From: Salinivirgaceae bacterium
Lineage (GTDB): Bacteria > Bacteroidota > Bacteroidia > Bacteroidales > SZUA-534
Assembly (NCBI GenBank): GCA_017557785.1
Contig: JAFYYA010000014.1
Coordinates: 52,406 to 116,405, forward strand
Reading direction: 5' to 3'
DNA length: 64,000 bases
In this document: piece by piece, positions 1-8,447 of the stretch
How positions within the stretch are numbered: position 1 is the stretch's first letter
Layout: every line of letters starts with the position of its first letter
The notes under the pieces: generated by a model
The model's database searches: none
Told to the model about the DNA's origin: nothing
What the model saw: the letters and a program-made list of their open reading frames with translations, nothing else
Position numbers and translations under genes: made by a program

Positions 1-1
1 G

Positions 2-919
2 ACGCTGGTTGAACTTGAGAAGGAAGGATTCAATGTGATTCCGACGGCGCGCGCCACATTCCTGACAATGAACCGCGAGGGAATCCGCCGTCTGGCAGCC
101 GAAGAACTGGGGCTGAAGACATCGCCCTATCGGTTTGCGGCAAACTACGACGAGTACCGCGCCGCCATCAAAGAGATTGGCATTCCGTGCGTGGTGAAGC
201 CGATTATGAGTTCGTCGGGCCACGGCCAAAGTATGGTTAAGTGCGAGGCCGACGTCGATCGCTCGTGGGAAATATCGCAGGCTGGCGGCCGCGCTGGTGC
301 TGGCAAGGTGATTGTCGAGGGCTTCATCGATTTTGATTATGAGATTACGCTTATGACCATCCGTCACAAGGACGGCACAAGTTTCCTGAAACCCATCGGC
401 CACTGGCAGAAGGACGGCGACTATCAGGAATCGTGGCAGCCGCAACCTATGACCGACGCCGCTCTGGCAAAGGCGCAGGACATTGCAAAGAAGATTACCG
501 ACGCGCTCGGCGGCCGCGGAATCTTTGGCGTGGAAATGTTTGTGAAGGGCGACGACGTGATTTTCAGCGAGGTTTCGCCGCGTCCGCACGACACGGGTAT
601 GGTGACAATGATTTCGCAGGATTTGTCGGAATTTGCGCTTCACGTGCGCGCCATTCTGGGCCTGCCCATCCCGAACATCGCCTTCCACGGACCATCGGCT
701 TCGAAAGCCGTTGTGGTCTTCGGCGACAGCCAAAACGTGACGTTTAGCAACCTTGAGGAAACACTTGCAATGCCCGACACGCAAATGCGTATCTTTGGCA
801 AGCCAGAAGTTCACGAACACCGCCGTATGGCCGTGCTGCTGGCTCGCGGCAACTCGATTGAAGAAGCCAAAGAGAAAGTTCGCAAAATGTATGACACGCT
901 GAAGGTGGAAAAGGCGTAA
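2..919 (+). CDS. purT: Formate-dependent phosphoribosylglycinamide formyltransferase PurT, 5' end outside the window
   Basis: PurT uses ATP and formate to formylate GAR to FGAR, the tetrahydrofolate-independent third step of purine synthesis, in the cytosol. The reading frame is open from base 2, so the GTG at 35 is not a real start. From memory of E. coli PurT (392 aa) about 90 N-terminal residues lie before the window. Family landmarks are visible: [16 protein letters not shown] near the start, the ATP-grasp segment [35 protein letters not shown], and the metal/ATP site [13 protein letters not shown]. The end is intact. A strong terminator follows at 972-1008, so it does not co-transcribe with what follows, which is convergent. 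Identification is by motif recall, not by a search. Confidence 0.95.
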   Translation, partial: TLVELEKEGFNVIPTARATFLTMNREGIRRLAAEELGLKTSPYRFAANYDEYRAAIKEIGIPCVVKPIMSSSGHGQSMVKCEADVDRSWEISQAGGRAGAGKVIVEGFIDFDYEITLMTIRHKDGTSFLKPIGHWQKDGDYQESWQPQPMTDAALAKAQDIAKKITDALGGRGIFGVEMFVKGDDVIFSEVSPRPHDTGMVTMISQDLSEFALHVRAILGLPIPNIAFHGPSASKAVVVFGDSQNVTFSNLEETLAMPDTQMRIFGKPEVHEHRRMAVLLARGNSIEEAKEKVRKMYDTLKVEKA

Positions 920-925
920 AGGATT

Positions 926-955
926 GAATTACGAATTTTGAATTACGAATTACGA
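926..955. repeat. Degenerate period-8 repeat (GAATTACG)
   Basis: GAATTACG-AATTTT-GAATTACG-AATTACGA directly follows purT. The same word recurs at 11390-11410 and inverted at 61497-61530. Confidence 0.6.
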
Positions 956-971
956 TAAGTGATTCTGCACA

Positions 972-1008
972 AAAAGTCTCGTTCGGAAATGGACGGGGCT
1001 TTTTTGTT
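972..1008 (+). terminator. Rho-independent terminator of purT
   Basis: A 13-bp stem (972-984 with 991-1003) closes a 6-nt loop and runs into a T-rich tract. Several stem pairs are G-U when read as plus-strand RNA, so the hairpin is stable only in that direction. This assigns it to purT and not to the convergent lipoprotein gene that ends at 1012. Confidence 0.8.
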
Positions 1009-1011
1009 TTA

Positions 1012-2292
1012 TTAATATGGCTCGTTTTTATCGGAATAACCGACAATCTGTTCACAGATCCAAGGTTGGTTCTTATATGCAATTATATTGATTGTATAAA
1101 CGCTGTCGTTTGCAGCTCTCAGAGTGAGAATACCATCTTCGTAAACGCCCTTCACGTCGATTCCAACCTTGTCTTTGCCGTACAGATAGCCCCAAACGTT
1201 TTTTCGGTCTTGGTAGTTTATGGCAATGCAAGAATTATCGGCATCGTTCAATTCAAAAAACATATAATCTTCTATTTGGTTCCAAAGTTTGATTTTAAAC
1301 AAAATTTGGTCGATAGTATTGAGAGTAAAATAGTTCTCGTTGAGCAGTTGCTTGCCGACATCGCTTAAATATGGCTCCAAATCTTTTATAGGCAGGTTGT
1401 CGCTGTAAAATGGCTCATAACACCGTGCAACCGTAGGCATTACTGCATAATAATTATACTCTCGTTCGAATCCGAATTCGTTTTTATCGTAGGAATAGTC
1501 GATATGAAACTTTGCATATTTGTATTTTTTCCCGATTTCTTTTTGCAAACTTTTCTCATCCATAGGGTCTTCTTCATTTTCGTTCATATCATTATATGCT
1601 TCTTCGAAAGCTTTTTGTACACCTTCCGACCAATTTCTTGAATTAAGAAAATCGAAATACCCATTAATTGAGAAAAGCGCAGAGAAGGGAATGTTGTGCT
1701 GTTCAATACATTCGCCTGTTTCCAAGTTAAATAGCTGGCTATCACTATCTTCGTAACTGCCTTTAGCACTATGTCTGACTATTGTGTAGGACAAAAGCAG
1801 GTAGTGCGATTGGAATCCATATTCAAAATCGATACTTATATACCATAGAACTTCTATTGGGGTTGCAGAGTTTGGGTCGTATTCCAAACGTTTCATAATT
1901 TGCTTGTTTATGGAATCGGCAACGACATTGTATTCGGGTGCGGTTGCAACCACTTTGGGAATCAAGTAGTGAAGTGTATCAGTCCAATAATACTCATCGG
2001 AAACCATGTCTAATTTAATGGTATCCAATCGGATATACTTATTATTTTTCAACAACTCCCTATCGGAATTATTGCTGGGGGAATTATGCGATACAGTGTC
2101 GTCGGTATCTTCCGGCACTGCTTCTATTTTTGTTGCCACAATATCGCCAAGATTTTGGCTCTGATTGCTTTGCTCGGCAATGTTCTCTGTTGAAGAATTG
2201 ACGCGTTTTCCCCGATTCTGGCATCCGGTATTAAACAGTATTGCCACCAAAAGGCAAAGTGGCAGAGCAAAATGTGCAGTTCTAATAATCAT
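1012..2292 (-). CDS. Putative lipoprotein of unknown function (426 aa)
   Basis: I do not recognise a family. From the ATG at 2292 the protein has a basic start, a hydrophobic stretch and a Cys in LFNTGCQNRG, an acceptable if loose lipobox, so it is probably a lipoprotein exported across the inner membrane. A TTG five codons upstream also opens the frame, but the ATG gives the better signal peptide and has a GGAAGG sequence just before it. After the Cys comes a Ser/Asn/Glu-rich linker of about 50 residues and then a mixed alpha/beta body with many Tyr and Asp residues, including a passage resembling DUF3298/RsiV-like proteins in texture only. It is the last gene of the minus-strand run that starts with the kinase at 8313, 48 bp after xseA. 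Confidence 0.65.
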   Translation of the reverse strand: MIIRTAHFALPLCLLVAILFNTGCQNRGKRVNSSTENIAEQSNQSQNLGDIVATKIEAVPEDTDDTVSHNSPSNNSDRELLKNNKYIRLDTIKLDMVSDEYYWTDTLHYLIPKVVATAPEYNVVADSINKQIMKRLEYDPNSATPIEVLWYISIDFEYGFQSHYLLLSYTIVRHSAKGSYEDSDSQLFNLETGECIEQHNIPFSALFSINGYFDFLNSRNWSEGVQKAFEEAYNDMNENEEDPMDEKSLQKEIGKKYKYAKFHIDYSYDKNEFGFEREYNYYAVMPTVARCYEPFYSDNLPIKDLEPYLSDVGKQLLNENYFTLNTIDQILFKIKLWNQIEDYMFFELNDADNSCIAINYQDRKNVWGYLYGKDKVGIDVKGVYEDGILTLRAANDSVYTINIIAYKNQPWICEQIVGYSDKNEPY

Positions 2293-2324
2293 TGTTTTTC
2301 CTTCCAATCTTGTATTTTACAATA

Positions 2325-2332
2325 CAAACATA
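2325..2332 (-). promoter_or_regulatory. Possible -7 promoter element (TATGTTTG) for the lipoprotein gene
   Basis: The minus strand reads TATGTTTG, matching the Bacteroidota -7 consensus TAnnTTTG, about 33 bp before the ATG. No TTG sits at the usual 19-21 bp upstream distance, so the -33 element is not supported. The site could give the lipoprotein its own transcript in addition to read-through from xseA. Confidence 0.3.
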
Positions 2333-2340
2333 GTCATTGT

Positions 2341-3711
2341 TTATTTCACAACACTTTCAATCACACCATCAGCCATTTGGATAGCCAATTCATCACCTGC
2401 GTGAACTTGCTTGGGTGAAGTGACGGCCCTGCCTTTCGAGCGGACGATTGAGTAGCCGCGTTTGAGCACGTTCTGCGGGTCGGCTTGGCGGCAGACGAGT
2501 TCAAGGCGGTCGAGTTGGTGCTGGCGGGCTTCAAAGAATGTGGCGAGCGCTGTCTGCAGGCGCTGCTCAAGAGTGGCTAGACGGGTGGTGCCGGCGGCGA
2601 TTCCGATTTGCGGCAAAAGACGGATTTTCTGCTCGAAGGTCGAGAGTTGGGCCGTCCGCAGGTCGAAATAGCGGCGTACGGCGCTGTTGGCGAGCAAGTT
2701 AAGCCCCGACAGTTGTTCCCGCGAGTGACCGACAACGGCTCTGACACCCAAAACAAAACGGTGATAATCATCGTCAACACGTTTGATATTCTGCTCGATA
2801 CGCTGGCGGGCAACGTCAATCACATAGTCGCATTTCTGGGTGAGTTCCTGCTCAAAGGCTGCCGCGCGGTCGATTATGAAAGCCGCCAAAGCGGTTGGCG
2901 TTTTGAGCCTGGTGTTGGCCACAAGGTCGAGCACCGAGTCGTCGCGCTCGTGGCCGATTCCCGTGAGAATGGGCAGCGGAAATTGTGCGGCGTAGTAGGC
3001 CAACTCATAGTTGTCGAAGCAACTCAAATCGGATTTTGAGCCGCCGCCGCGCATAATAGCCACCGCGTCGAACTCATCCATCTGACTGAAAATCTTGTCC
3101 ATAGCAGCGATAATTGATTCTGCCGCACCATCGCCCTGCATCAGTGCAGGAAACAACTCGACGTGAAATTTGTAGCCGAAATCGTTGTTTTCCAATTGAT
3201 TGACAAAATCGCCCCACCCCGCTGCCGTGTCCGACGAAACCACCGCAATGCGCTGAATGACAGGCGGCAACGGAATCTGCTTGTTCATATCAATCACACC
3301 GTCGGCGGTGAGTTGGGCAATCACTTTTGCGCGCTGCTGGGCAATGTCGCCCAAAGTGTATTGCGCGTCAATGTCCAACACATTGAGACTCAATCCGTAA
3401 AGTTCGTGCATCTCGACCGTGACGCGCAGCATCACCTTCAGCCCCGCGTGCAGCGACTCGCCCGTAACCGACTCAAAATAAGGTGCCAAACGCGCATAAA
3501 CGTTCGCCCAAATTGTGGCTTTCACTTTGGCCGTCATTCGCTCGGTATCCTGGTCTTTCTCAACAAGTTCCAAATAGCAATGGCCGTTGCCGCGCTGACC
3601 AAACTCAATGATTTCGGCCACCACCCACACAGGCATCGGGAACGAATTTTTCAGTTCCGCACGGACGTTGTGCAAAAGTTCGAAAAGCGATATTGCCTGA
3701 TTGTCTGTCAT
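2341..3711 (-). CDS. xseA: Exodeoxyribonuclease VII large subunit XseA
   Basis: XseA is the catalytic subunit of exonuclease VII, which degrades single-stranded DNA from either end in repair. The 456 residues show an N-terminal OB-fold (roughly 1-105, with PVWVVAEI and GHCYLELVEKD), a central catalytic domain with IAVVSSDTAAGWGDF, IMRGGGSKSDLSCFDN and GIGHERDDSVLD, and a long helical, coiled-coil-like C-terminal third that normally binds XseB. The ending LKRGYSIVRSKGRAVTS is typical. The start ATG overlaps the stop of the upstream lipoprotein gene by 4 bp (ATGA), implying translational coupling. The small subunit gene xseB, often adjacent, is not found next to it or elsewhere in the window. 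Confidence 0.93.
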   Translation of the reverse strand: MTDNQAISLFELLHNVRAELKNSFPMPVWVVAEIIEFGQRGNGHCYLELVEKDQDTERMTAKVKATIWANVYARLAPYFESVTGESLHAGLKVMLRVTVEMHELYGLSLNVLDIDAQYTLGDIAQQRAKVIAQLTADGVIDMNKQIPLPPVIQRIAVVSSDTAAGWGDFVNQLENNDFGYKFHVELFPALMQGDGAAESIIAAMDKIFSQMDEFDAVAIMRGGGSKSDLSCFDNYELAYYAAQFPLPILTGIGHERDDSVLDLVANTRLKTPTALAAFIIDRAAAFEQELTQKCDYVIDVARQRIEQNIKRVDDDYHRFVLGVRAVVGHSREQLSGLNLLANSAVRRYFDLRTAQLSTFEQKIRLLPQIGIAAGTTRLATLEQRLQTALATFFEARQHQLDRLELVCRQADPQNVLKRGYSIVRSKGRAVTSPKQVHAGDELAIQMADGVIESVVK

Positions 3712-4415
3712 TTACCAAAGCCGATAAGTGTGTGGTAAATCATTGTGCCCTGCGTCACGCGGTTCTCAATGTCGATTTCGGGTGCGTAAGTGTCTGAATA
3801 TATGTCGATTTGAATCTTCTCAACCATCCCGATTCCGGCGGCATAACGCTCTGCGACAAGCACTTTGCTGATAGCCGTCAACTCGTTTTTCTGCGAGATT
3901 GTGAGCACCGAATCGAACCGGAAATAGCCCACGGCGGCGGGACAATCAAGGCTGTCGACGCGGAACTGATACTTCTGCAGAGTGTCGGTGCGGTTGTAGG
4001 CGTTGCCGTTCCACGTTTTGCCAACAGCGAGCGGCAGTTGCATTTTTACGATTCGCGTATTTTCTTCAATCTGAATCACTTCCGTGCCATTGACGTATGC
4101 CAACCACGTGTTCATCCGCTGCCAATTTTCGCTTTCGCTCGTCCGGCGGAAACGCTCAATCTGCCGCAGTGTGTCGCCGACGTTGTCGATAAAAATTCCG
4201 CCAAAGCGCTCACGCACAATGTATTGCAGAGTATCGAAGAGCGCAATCGGCTCATCGATTTTAATTTCGACCACCGAAAAATCGCGCCAAGCGCCCGAAT
4301 CGAGCGGAAAATATTGGCACTCAATCTTTTCCACTAGCGGCAACTGATACGAGTCGGACTTGTCGCAGGCGGCGAGAAGCGTTGCAAGAATCGATATGTA
4401 AAGAAAACGTCTCAT
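3708..4415 (-). CDS. Putative lipoprotein of unknown function (235 aa)
   Basis: The ATG at 4415 gives a textbook lipoprotein signal: MRRF, a hydrophobic core and the lipobox LLAAC with Cys at residue 17. The ATG at 4436 would add seven polar residues before the signal and overlap the helicase stop, so 4415 is preferred. The mature part is rich in beta-strand-like segments with Trp and Tyr (for example NGNAYNRTDT, TYAPEIDIENR) and ends in a pattern, GMVEKIQIDIYSDTYAPEI, common in small Bacteroidota lipoproteins annotated only as hypothetical. No catalytic motif is visible. It lies between the helicase and xseA genes and is coupled to xseA by an ATGA overlap. Confidence 0.65.
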   Translation of the reverse strand: MRRFLYISILATLLAACDKSDSYQLPLVEKIECQYFPLDSGAWRDFSVVEIKIDEPIALFDTLQYIVRERFGGIFIDNVGDTLRQIERFRRTSESENWQRMNTWLAYVNGTEVIQIEENTRIVKMQLPLAVGKTWNGNAYNRTDTLQKYQFRVDSLDCPAAVGYFRFDSVLTISQKNELTAISKVLVAERYAAGIGMVEKIQIDIYSDTYAPEIDIENRVTQGTMIYHTLIGFGK

Positions 4416-4428
4416 TTTCGTCCCAAAT

Positions 4429-6891
4429 TTAACCATTTGATTTTACCCACGCCATAACAAGCCGAATCTCATCGTAGGAAAATTCATTTTTCAGTGCTTC
4501 GCGGACTGTCGTCAGGCTGTGCTGTGGGTTGTTTTTCAGATAGTTGGCAATGGTTTCGGCACGCTCGGGGGCGATAATGTCGGACGGTTCCAACTGGCCC
4601 TGAGCAACATAATGGCTCAAATGATTCACAATGGTTGAGATTACCAATCCGCGCGTTTTGGCAATTTCGTCAACCGACATTCCTTCGGCGAACATCTGCC
4701 ACGTAACTTCCTTTGTATCAATCTTCGGCGCCTTGGTGGGTTTCTTTTCCAAGTCATCAATGCCATCGAAAATATCACCATCCACGGTCATCCCGTTTTC
4801 CTTCTTGTACTGACGCACAATCTCAACAATATCAGCACCATAGCGGCGTGCAATGGTCTTGCCAACCCCTTTCACTTTAGTCAGGGCGACAAGGGTTTCG
4901 GGCATCGTTTCCGATATGCCCACAAGCGCCTTCTGCTGCAGAATCACGTAGGCGGGCACGTTCATCTCTTCGGCCTTGCAGTTGCGCCACTGCCGCAGAG
5001 CCATAAACAATTTGGCGTTCGCAATGTTTTCCGCACCGCTTTCGGCTTTGCTTTTCTCTTTCTTCGGCTTAAGGTCGGTCAGTACTGACAACGCTCTTGT
5101 TTTCAGATATTTCTGCACTTCAAAACCGTCTTTCATCGTGTTCAGGCAGTGCTTTTTGCGCAGCGTCAGGTCGCGAAGTTTTTTCAACGAATCGTTGGCT
5201 TCGTCGGCAACTTCAGAGTTGTCGGTGGTAATGGTTATGGCATCGACGGCGGTCTCAACAAGTTCGCCGATTTTCGGAACAAAATAGTCGCAGCCCTTGC
5301 CAATGCGCTCTTGCAGGTGGCTGTTCCCTTCAACGCCATCGCCGATTATCTGCGCCACCTGACGGCCGAAACTGTCGGCAACGGTCAGTATCTCGGTGTT
5401 GACACGCGGCAGAACGGGCTCAAGTTTTTCAGCGGGATTGCCAATCAGCACACCGTTGTTTTTCAGCAAGATACGATTGAGCCGCTGCATCTCGTGATAG
5501 ATTTCGGTGCAGTCGAACAAATCGCCGATAAGGCTGGTCTCGTAGCGCACCTTCGATTGGTTGAGCACCGCCTCGTCGACCACCGACTGCTCGGCCTCGC
5601 GGTTGAAGCGCGTAACTTGCTCATCGCCAATCAGACAACTGCCTCCCAAACGCGACGAAAGCACAATGCCCTCGAGCGTGCGGCATCGGCTCAAAGCCAC
5701 ATAAACCTGGCCGTGCGAGAAGGCCTGCGCAGCATCGATAATCACGCGGTCGAACGTCAGGCCCTGACTCTTGTGAATGGTGATTGCCCACGCTAATTTG
5801 AGCGGGTACTGGCGGAACGTACCGTCCACAACTTCAGTGATTTCCTTCGTTTGCTCGTCGATTTTGTACGACGCGTTCGTCCACTCGGCGGGCACAACCT
5901 CAATGGTATCATCAGCGCCGCCGCAATCCACATACACCTTGCCGTCCTCAATGTTGACAATGCGGCCGATTTTGCCATTGTAGAACCGTTTTTCGGGCGA
6001 CGGGTCGTTCTTGACAAACATCACCTGCGCGCCTTCCTTCAGTTCCAACTGATATTCAGTGGGATACATCTGTTCGGGGAAGTTTCCGCTGATTTCGGCC
6101 TCGAACTTCACCAACTTGCTTTTCAACTTCTTGAGTTTGCTCTGGTTTATGTCGTTCGACTGGAAGTTGTGGGTTGTGAGCGTTATGTATCCGTCTTTGT
6201 CTTTTGGCTCAAAATCAGGCTGATAGCGTTTGTCGAGTTCGGCAAAGACAGCGGCATCGGCGGTGTTGTTGCGCACGCGGTTCAGAATGTCGATAAAGTG
6301 CTGGCTCGTCTGGCGGTAAATCTGCTTGAGTTCGATAACCACGTAATCGGTCTGGCGCAGGGCGTTGCTGCCGAAGAAGTACATCGTCGGGTAAGCGTCG
6401 CGCAGCAAATCCCACTCATCGTCTTTGACCACGGGCGCCAACTGGTGCAGGTCGCCAATCATCAGCAACTGCACACCGCCAAAAGGCTGCTGGTTGCCCC
6501 GATAGCGCCGCAGCACGTCGTCAATGGCATCGAGCAAATCGGCGCGGACCATCGAAATCTCGTCAATCACCAATAGGTCTAACGTTCTGATTATGTCGAT
6601 TTTGCGCTTGCTGAACTTGTATTTGTTCTTGCCGCCTTCGGCCTGCGCATAGCCTGGCAGAAACGGCCCGAACGGCAGTTGGAAGAACGAGTGAATGGTC
6701 ATTCCGCCCGCATTGATTGCCGCCACACCCGTAGGCGCGAGCACCACCATCCGCTTGGGTGTCAACTGTTTAATGCGTTTCAGGAAGGTGGTTTTGCCCG
6801 TTCCTGCCCGCCCCGTCAGAAACACGTTGCGGTTGGTGTACTGGACAAAATCGTATGCTAACTGCAGTTGCGGGTTGTCGGCGTAGGGCAT
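4429..6891 (-). CDS. PIF1-like superfamily 1 helicase with C-terminal HRDC and helix-turn-helix domains
   Basis: An 820-aa helicase. Residues 27-34 are the Walker A motif GRAGTGKT, 52-69 the PIF1-type motif APTGVAAINAGG followed by TIHSFF, and 107-111 the Walker B VIDE. A RecD/UvrD-like C-terminal motif (WAITIHKSQGLTFD, then YVALSRC) lies at about 370-410. After the motor come an acidic linker, an HRDC-like helical domain at about 640-705 with helix-hairpin-helix texture (KVKGVGKTIARRYG), and a final domain at about 735-815 (MSVDEIAKTRGLVISTI) resembling the C-terminal HTH found in RecQ-related helicases. PIF1 enzymes unwind G4 DNA and R-loops 5'>3'; that activity is inferred here. It is upstream of the lipoprotein-xseA pair, with the stop overlapping the region of the next start. 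Confidence 0.87.
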   Translation of the reverse strand: MPYADNPQLQLAYDFVQYTNRNVFLTGRAGTGKTTFLKRIKQLTPKRMVVLAPTGVAAINAGGMTIHSFFQLPFGPFLPGYAQAEGGKNKYKFSKRKIDIIRTLDLLVIDEISMVRADLLDAIDDVLRRYRGNQQPFGGVQLLMIGDLHQLAPVVKDDEWDLLRDAYPTMYFFGSNALRQTDYVVIELKQIYRQTSQHFIDILNRVRNNTADAAVFAELDKRYQPDFEPKDKDGYITLTTHNFQSNDINQSKLKKLKSKLVKFEAEISGNFPEQMYPTEYQLELKEGAQVMFVKNDPSPEKRFYNGKIGRIVNIEDGKVYVDCGGADDTIEVVPAEWTNASYKIDEQTKEITEVVDGTFRQYPLKLAWAITIHKSQGLTFDRVIIDAAQAFSHGQVYVALSRCRTLEGIVLSSRLGGSCLIGDEQVTRFNREAEQSVVDEAVLNQSKVRYETSLIGDLFDCTEIYHEMQRLNRILLKNNGVLIGNPAEKLEPVLPRVNTEILTVADSFGRQVAQIIGDGVEGNSHLQERIGKGCDYFVPKIGELVETAVDAITITTDNSEVADEANDSLKKLRDLTLRKKHCLNTMKDGFEVQKYLKTRALSVLTDLKPKKEKSKAESGAENIANAKLFMALRQWRNCKAEEMNVPAYVILQQKALVGISETMPETLVALTKVKGVGKTIARRYGADIVEIVRQYKKENGMTVDGDIFDGIDDLEKKPTKAPKIDTKEVTWQMFAEGMSVDEIAKTRGLVISTIVNHLSHYVAQGQLEPSDIIAPERAETIANYLKNNPQHSLTTVREALKNEFSYDEIRLVMAWVKSNG

Positions 6892-6901
6892 AGATAATTT
6901 T

Positions 6902-6929
6902 GAATTTAGAATTCAGAATGTAGAATAGT
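6902..6929. repeat. Degenerate period-7 intergenic repeat
   Basis: Four imperfect copies of a GAATTTA-like heptamer (GAATTTA, GAATTCA, GAATGTA, GAATAGT) occupy most of the 44-bp gap between the DUF4268 gene and the helicase start. The patch belongs to the family of short-period repeats seen in several intergenic gaps of this window. Confidence 0.6.
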
Positions 6930-6935
6930 TAGCGT

Positions 6936-7406
6936 CTAAAAATACTTAAACTTCTCTTCCAAAACTGGCAGGATATCGCTGAAATTGTCTTGCAGGGGCA
7001 GCATTGTGCTGAACATAAACTCATACATTTCGGGCCAGGTGGCGCGGTTGTGGAAGTTCAGGTCGGTGCGCTCGCAGTAGGCGCGCATTACGGGTTTGCC
7101 AACATCAAGTTTATGATTGTCAGTCCAATGCAGCGGTGCGGGAAGGTCGGTTTCGAGTATGGGCGCATACTTCAGCAACTCGCTGTAGATTTCGGTGCGG
7201 CGGCTCTCGTTGCGGGCGTTCACCTCAACCACCGTGCGAATCCACTTGCAGTCAAGGTCGAACTTGAGTTCGAGCCCTTTGATACCTGTTTTGTACAGCA
7301 TCCATTCGACTGGCCGCCCCAACCTGACCGACTGGCAGCGGCTGTAGTTCGCAAAGCCGTTCCAGAAGTCGGTCATCAGTTGACGGGCCTCGTCCTTACT
7401 GTACAT
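6936..7406 (-). CDS. DUF4268 family protein (156 aa)
   Basis: The sequence matches my recollection of DUF4268 proteins: an N-terminal DEARQLMTDFWNGFANY helix, a beta core with LELKFDLDCKWIRTVVEVN, and a C-terminal WPEMYEFMFSTMLPLQ segment. In other bacteria this domain is often fused to or found beside restriction-like nuclease domains and is thought to be part of the PD-(D/E)XK superfamily world; here it stands alone and no catalytic residues can be assigned. No signal peptide or membrane segment is present, so it is cytosolic. The first 11 bp overlap the 3' end of the kinase gene, so the two are probably translated from one mRNA. The molecular role is unknown. Confidence 0.7.
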   Translation of the reverse strand: MYSKDEARQLMTDFWNGFANYSRCQSVRLGRPVEWMLYKTGIKGLELKFDLDCKWIRTVVEVNARNESRRTEIYSELLKYAPILETDLPAPLHWTDNHKLDVGKPVMRAYCERTDLNFHNRATWPEMYEFMFSTMLPLQDNFSDILPVLEEKFKYF

Positions 7407-8313
7407 TCAGGTTCTTTATGAAATCCCACGACAGGTAATTCTCGTAACTCATACAAACCTGCGCGGCAAACTCATTGGCTGTTTTCAGAACTGGCAGCCA
7501 TTCAACCTGCGTGCCGTCGATAACATTCTTAATCTGTGACAGTTGCGACAGTTGGTAAACCAGTCCAGCGGTGAATGTGTCGCCAGCGCCAATGGTGCTC
7601 ACGGGCTCAATGTCGCAGCCGTTAATATGGGTGTTACCCTGCATCGAGAACTCTTCGGCGCCGTTCTTTCCGCGGGTCACAATCAGCGATTTAGCACCCA
7701 ACTCGCTCACTTTGTTCCAGACTTCGCTGCTGTCGGTGGTCTTGAAAATCACCTCGAAATCCTCGTCAGAGCCCTTCACCAAATGAGCCAGACGCACGCA
7801 ACTCTCAATGTACGGCATCAACTCGTTGAGACGCGGCTTGTCCGACGCGCGGAAATTCGGGTCGTAAACCAGGAAGGCGCCGTTCTCTTTGGCCTTTTGC
7901 AGGAACGATTTGAGCACATCGTGGGCGCGGCTGTTCAGAATGAAGAACGAGCCGAAGATTATCACGTCGCCACGGTGAATGTTCGGGAACTTCATCAGCG
8001 CGTAGTCATCCAAATCGTCCTTGTAGAAGGTGTAGTGGGCCTTGTTCTGCTTGTCAAGGTGCGCAAACGCAAGGTTGGTGCGGATTGCGTCCGACATATA
8101 GATATAGTTGGCGCCCACCTTGTTCTTGGCCAGAAAATCGAGAATCAGCCGGCCGTTCTGGTCGAACGAAAGGTACGATATGTGGTTCACCGGCATTCCC
8201 AACCGCCCCAAAGTAATAGCGGTGTTCAGCATCGAACCGCCCGGTTTCGCCCTCATATTGTCGAAATCGCGGGTGATAATGTCCAGTACAATTTCGCCTA
8301 ATGTGTAAATCAT
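7396..8313 (-). CDS. PfkB-family carbohydrate kinase (ribokinase/fructokinase-like)
   Basis: A cytosolic ATP-dependent sugar kinase of 305 residues, normal length for the family. The N-terminal signature is PGGSMLNTAITLGRLG (about residues 24-39) and the C-terminal PfkB signature with the anion hole and catalytic Asp is STIGAGDTFTAGLVYQL (about 238-254). The family phosphorylates fructose, ribose, nucleosides or related substrates; the exact sugar cannot be read from sequence, though fructose is common in Bacteroidota. It is the first gene of the minus-strand run reaching to 1012, with an 11-bp overlap into the DUF4268 gene. The 134-bp gap before it holds low-complexity repeats and no clear promoter. 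Confidence 0.88.
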   Translation of the reverse strand: MIYTLGEIVLDIITRDFDNMRAKPGGSMLNTAITLGRLGMPVNHISYLSFDQNGRLILDFLAKNKVGANYIYMSDAIRTNLAFAHLDKQNKAHYTFYKDDLDDYALMKFPNIHRGDVIIFGSFFILNSRAHDVLKSFLQKAKENGAFLVYDPNFRASDKPRLNELMPYIESCVRLAHLVKGSDEDFEVIFKTTDSSEVWNKVSELGAKSLIVTRGKNGAEEFSMQGNTHINGCDIEPVSTIGAGDTFTAGLVYQLSQLSQIKNVIDGTQVEWLPVLKTANEFAAQVCMSYENYLSWDFIKNLNVQ

Positions 8314-8359
8314 AACACCAAATTTTATTTAAAACGATTCGCTTTACGTATCACTCAAA

Positions 8360-8425
8360 AAAAGGTTTAGACGGTTTAGAAGTTAAGATGTTTAGGGGTT
8401 GATTATCAATCGCTAAACTTCTCTA
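8360..8425. repeat. Dispersed intergenic repeat of the GTTTAGAAGTTAAGATGTTTAG family
   Basis: The gap between the mutase and the kinase carries a tract built from TTTAGA/AAGTTAAGA/TGTTTAG words followed by CTAAACTTCTCTACTTC, which is partly its own inverse complement. The 20-mer core reappears inverted at about 48131-48155, in front of the glycan genes, and related words occur at 10249-10355 and 12265-12290. No coding potential. Confidence 0.55.
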
Positions 8426-8447
8426 CTTCTTACCTTTACCTTTCGCT

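Noticed and set aside
35-37. GTG as the start of purT
   Set aside because: The frame is open to the window edge and the upstream residues ([10 protein letters not shown]) continue the family match, so the gene is truncated by the window and not started here.
2608-3738. Long plus-strand frames opposite xseA and similar antisense frames elsewhere (for example opposite pfkB, the mutase and uvrD)
   Set aside because: They are shadows of real genes in GC-balanced DNA; no family match, no start signal, and they lie fully opposite well-identified proteins.
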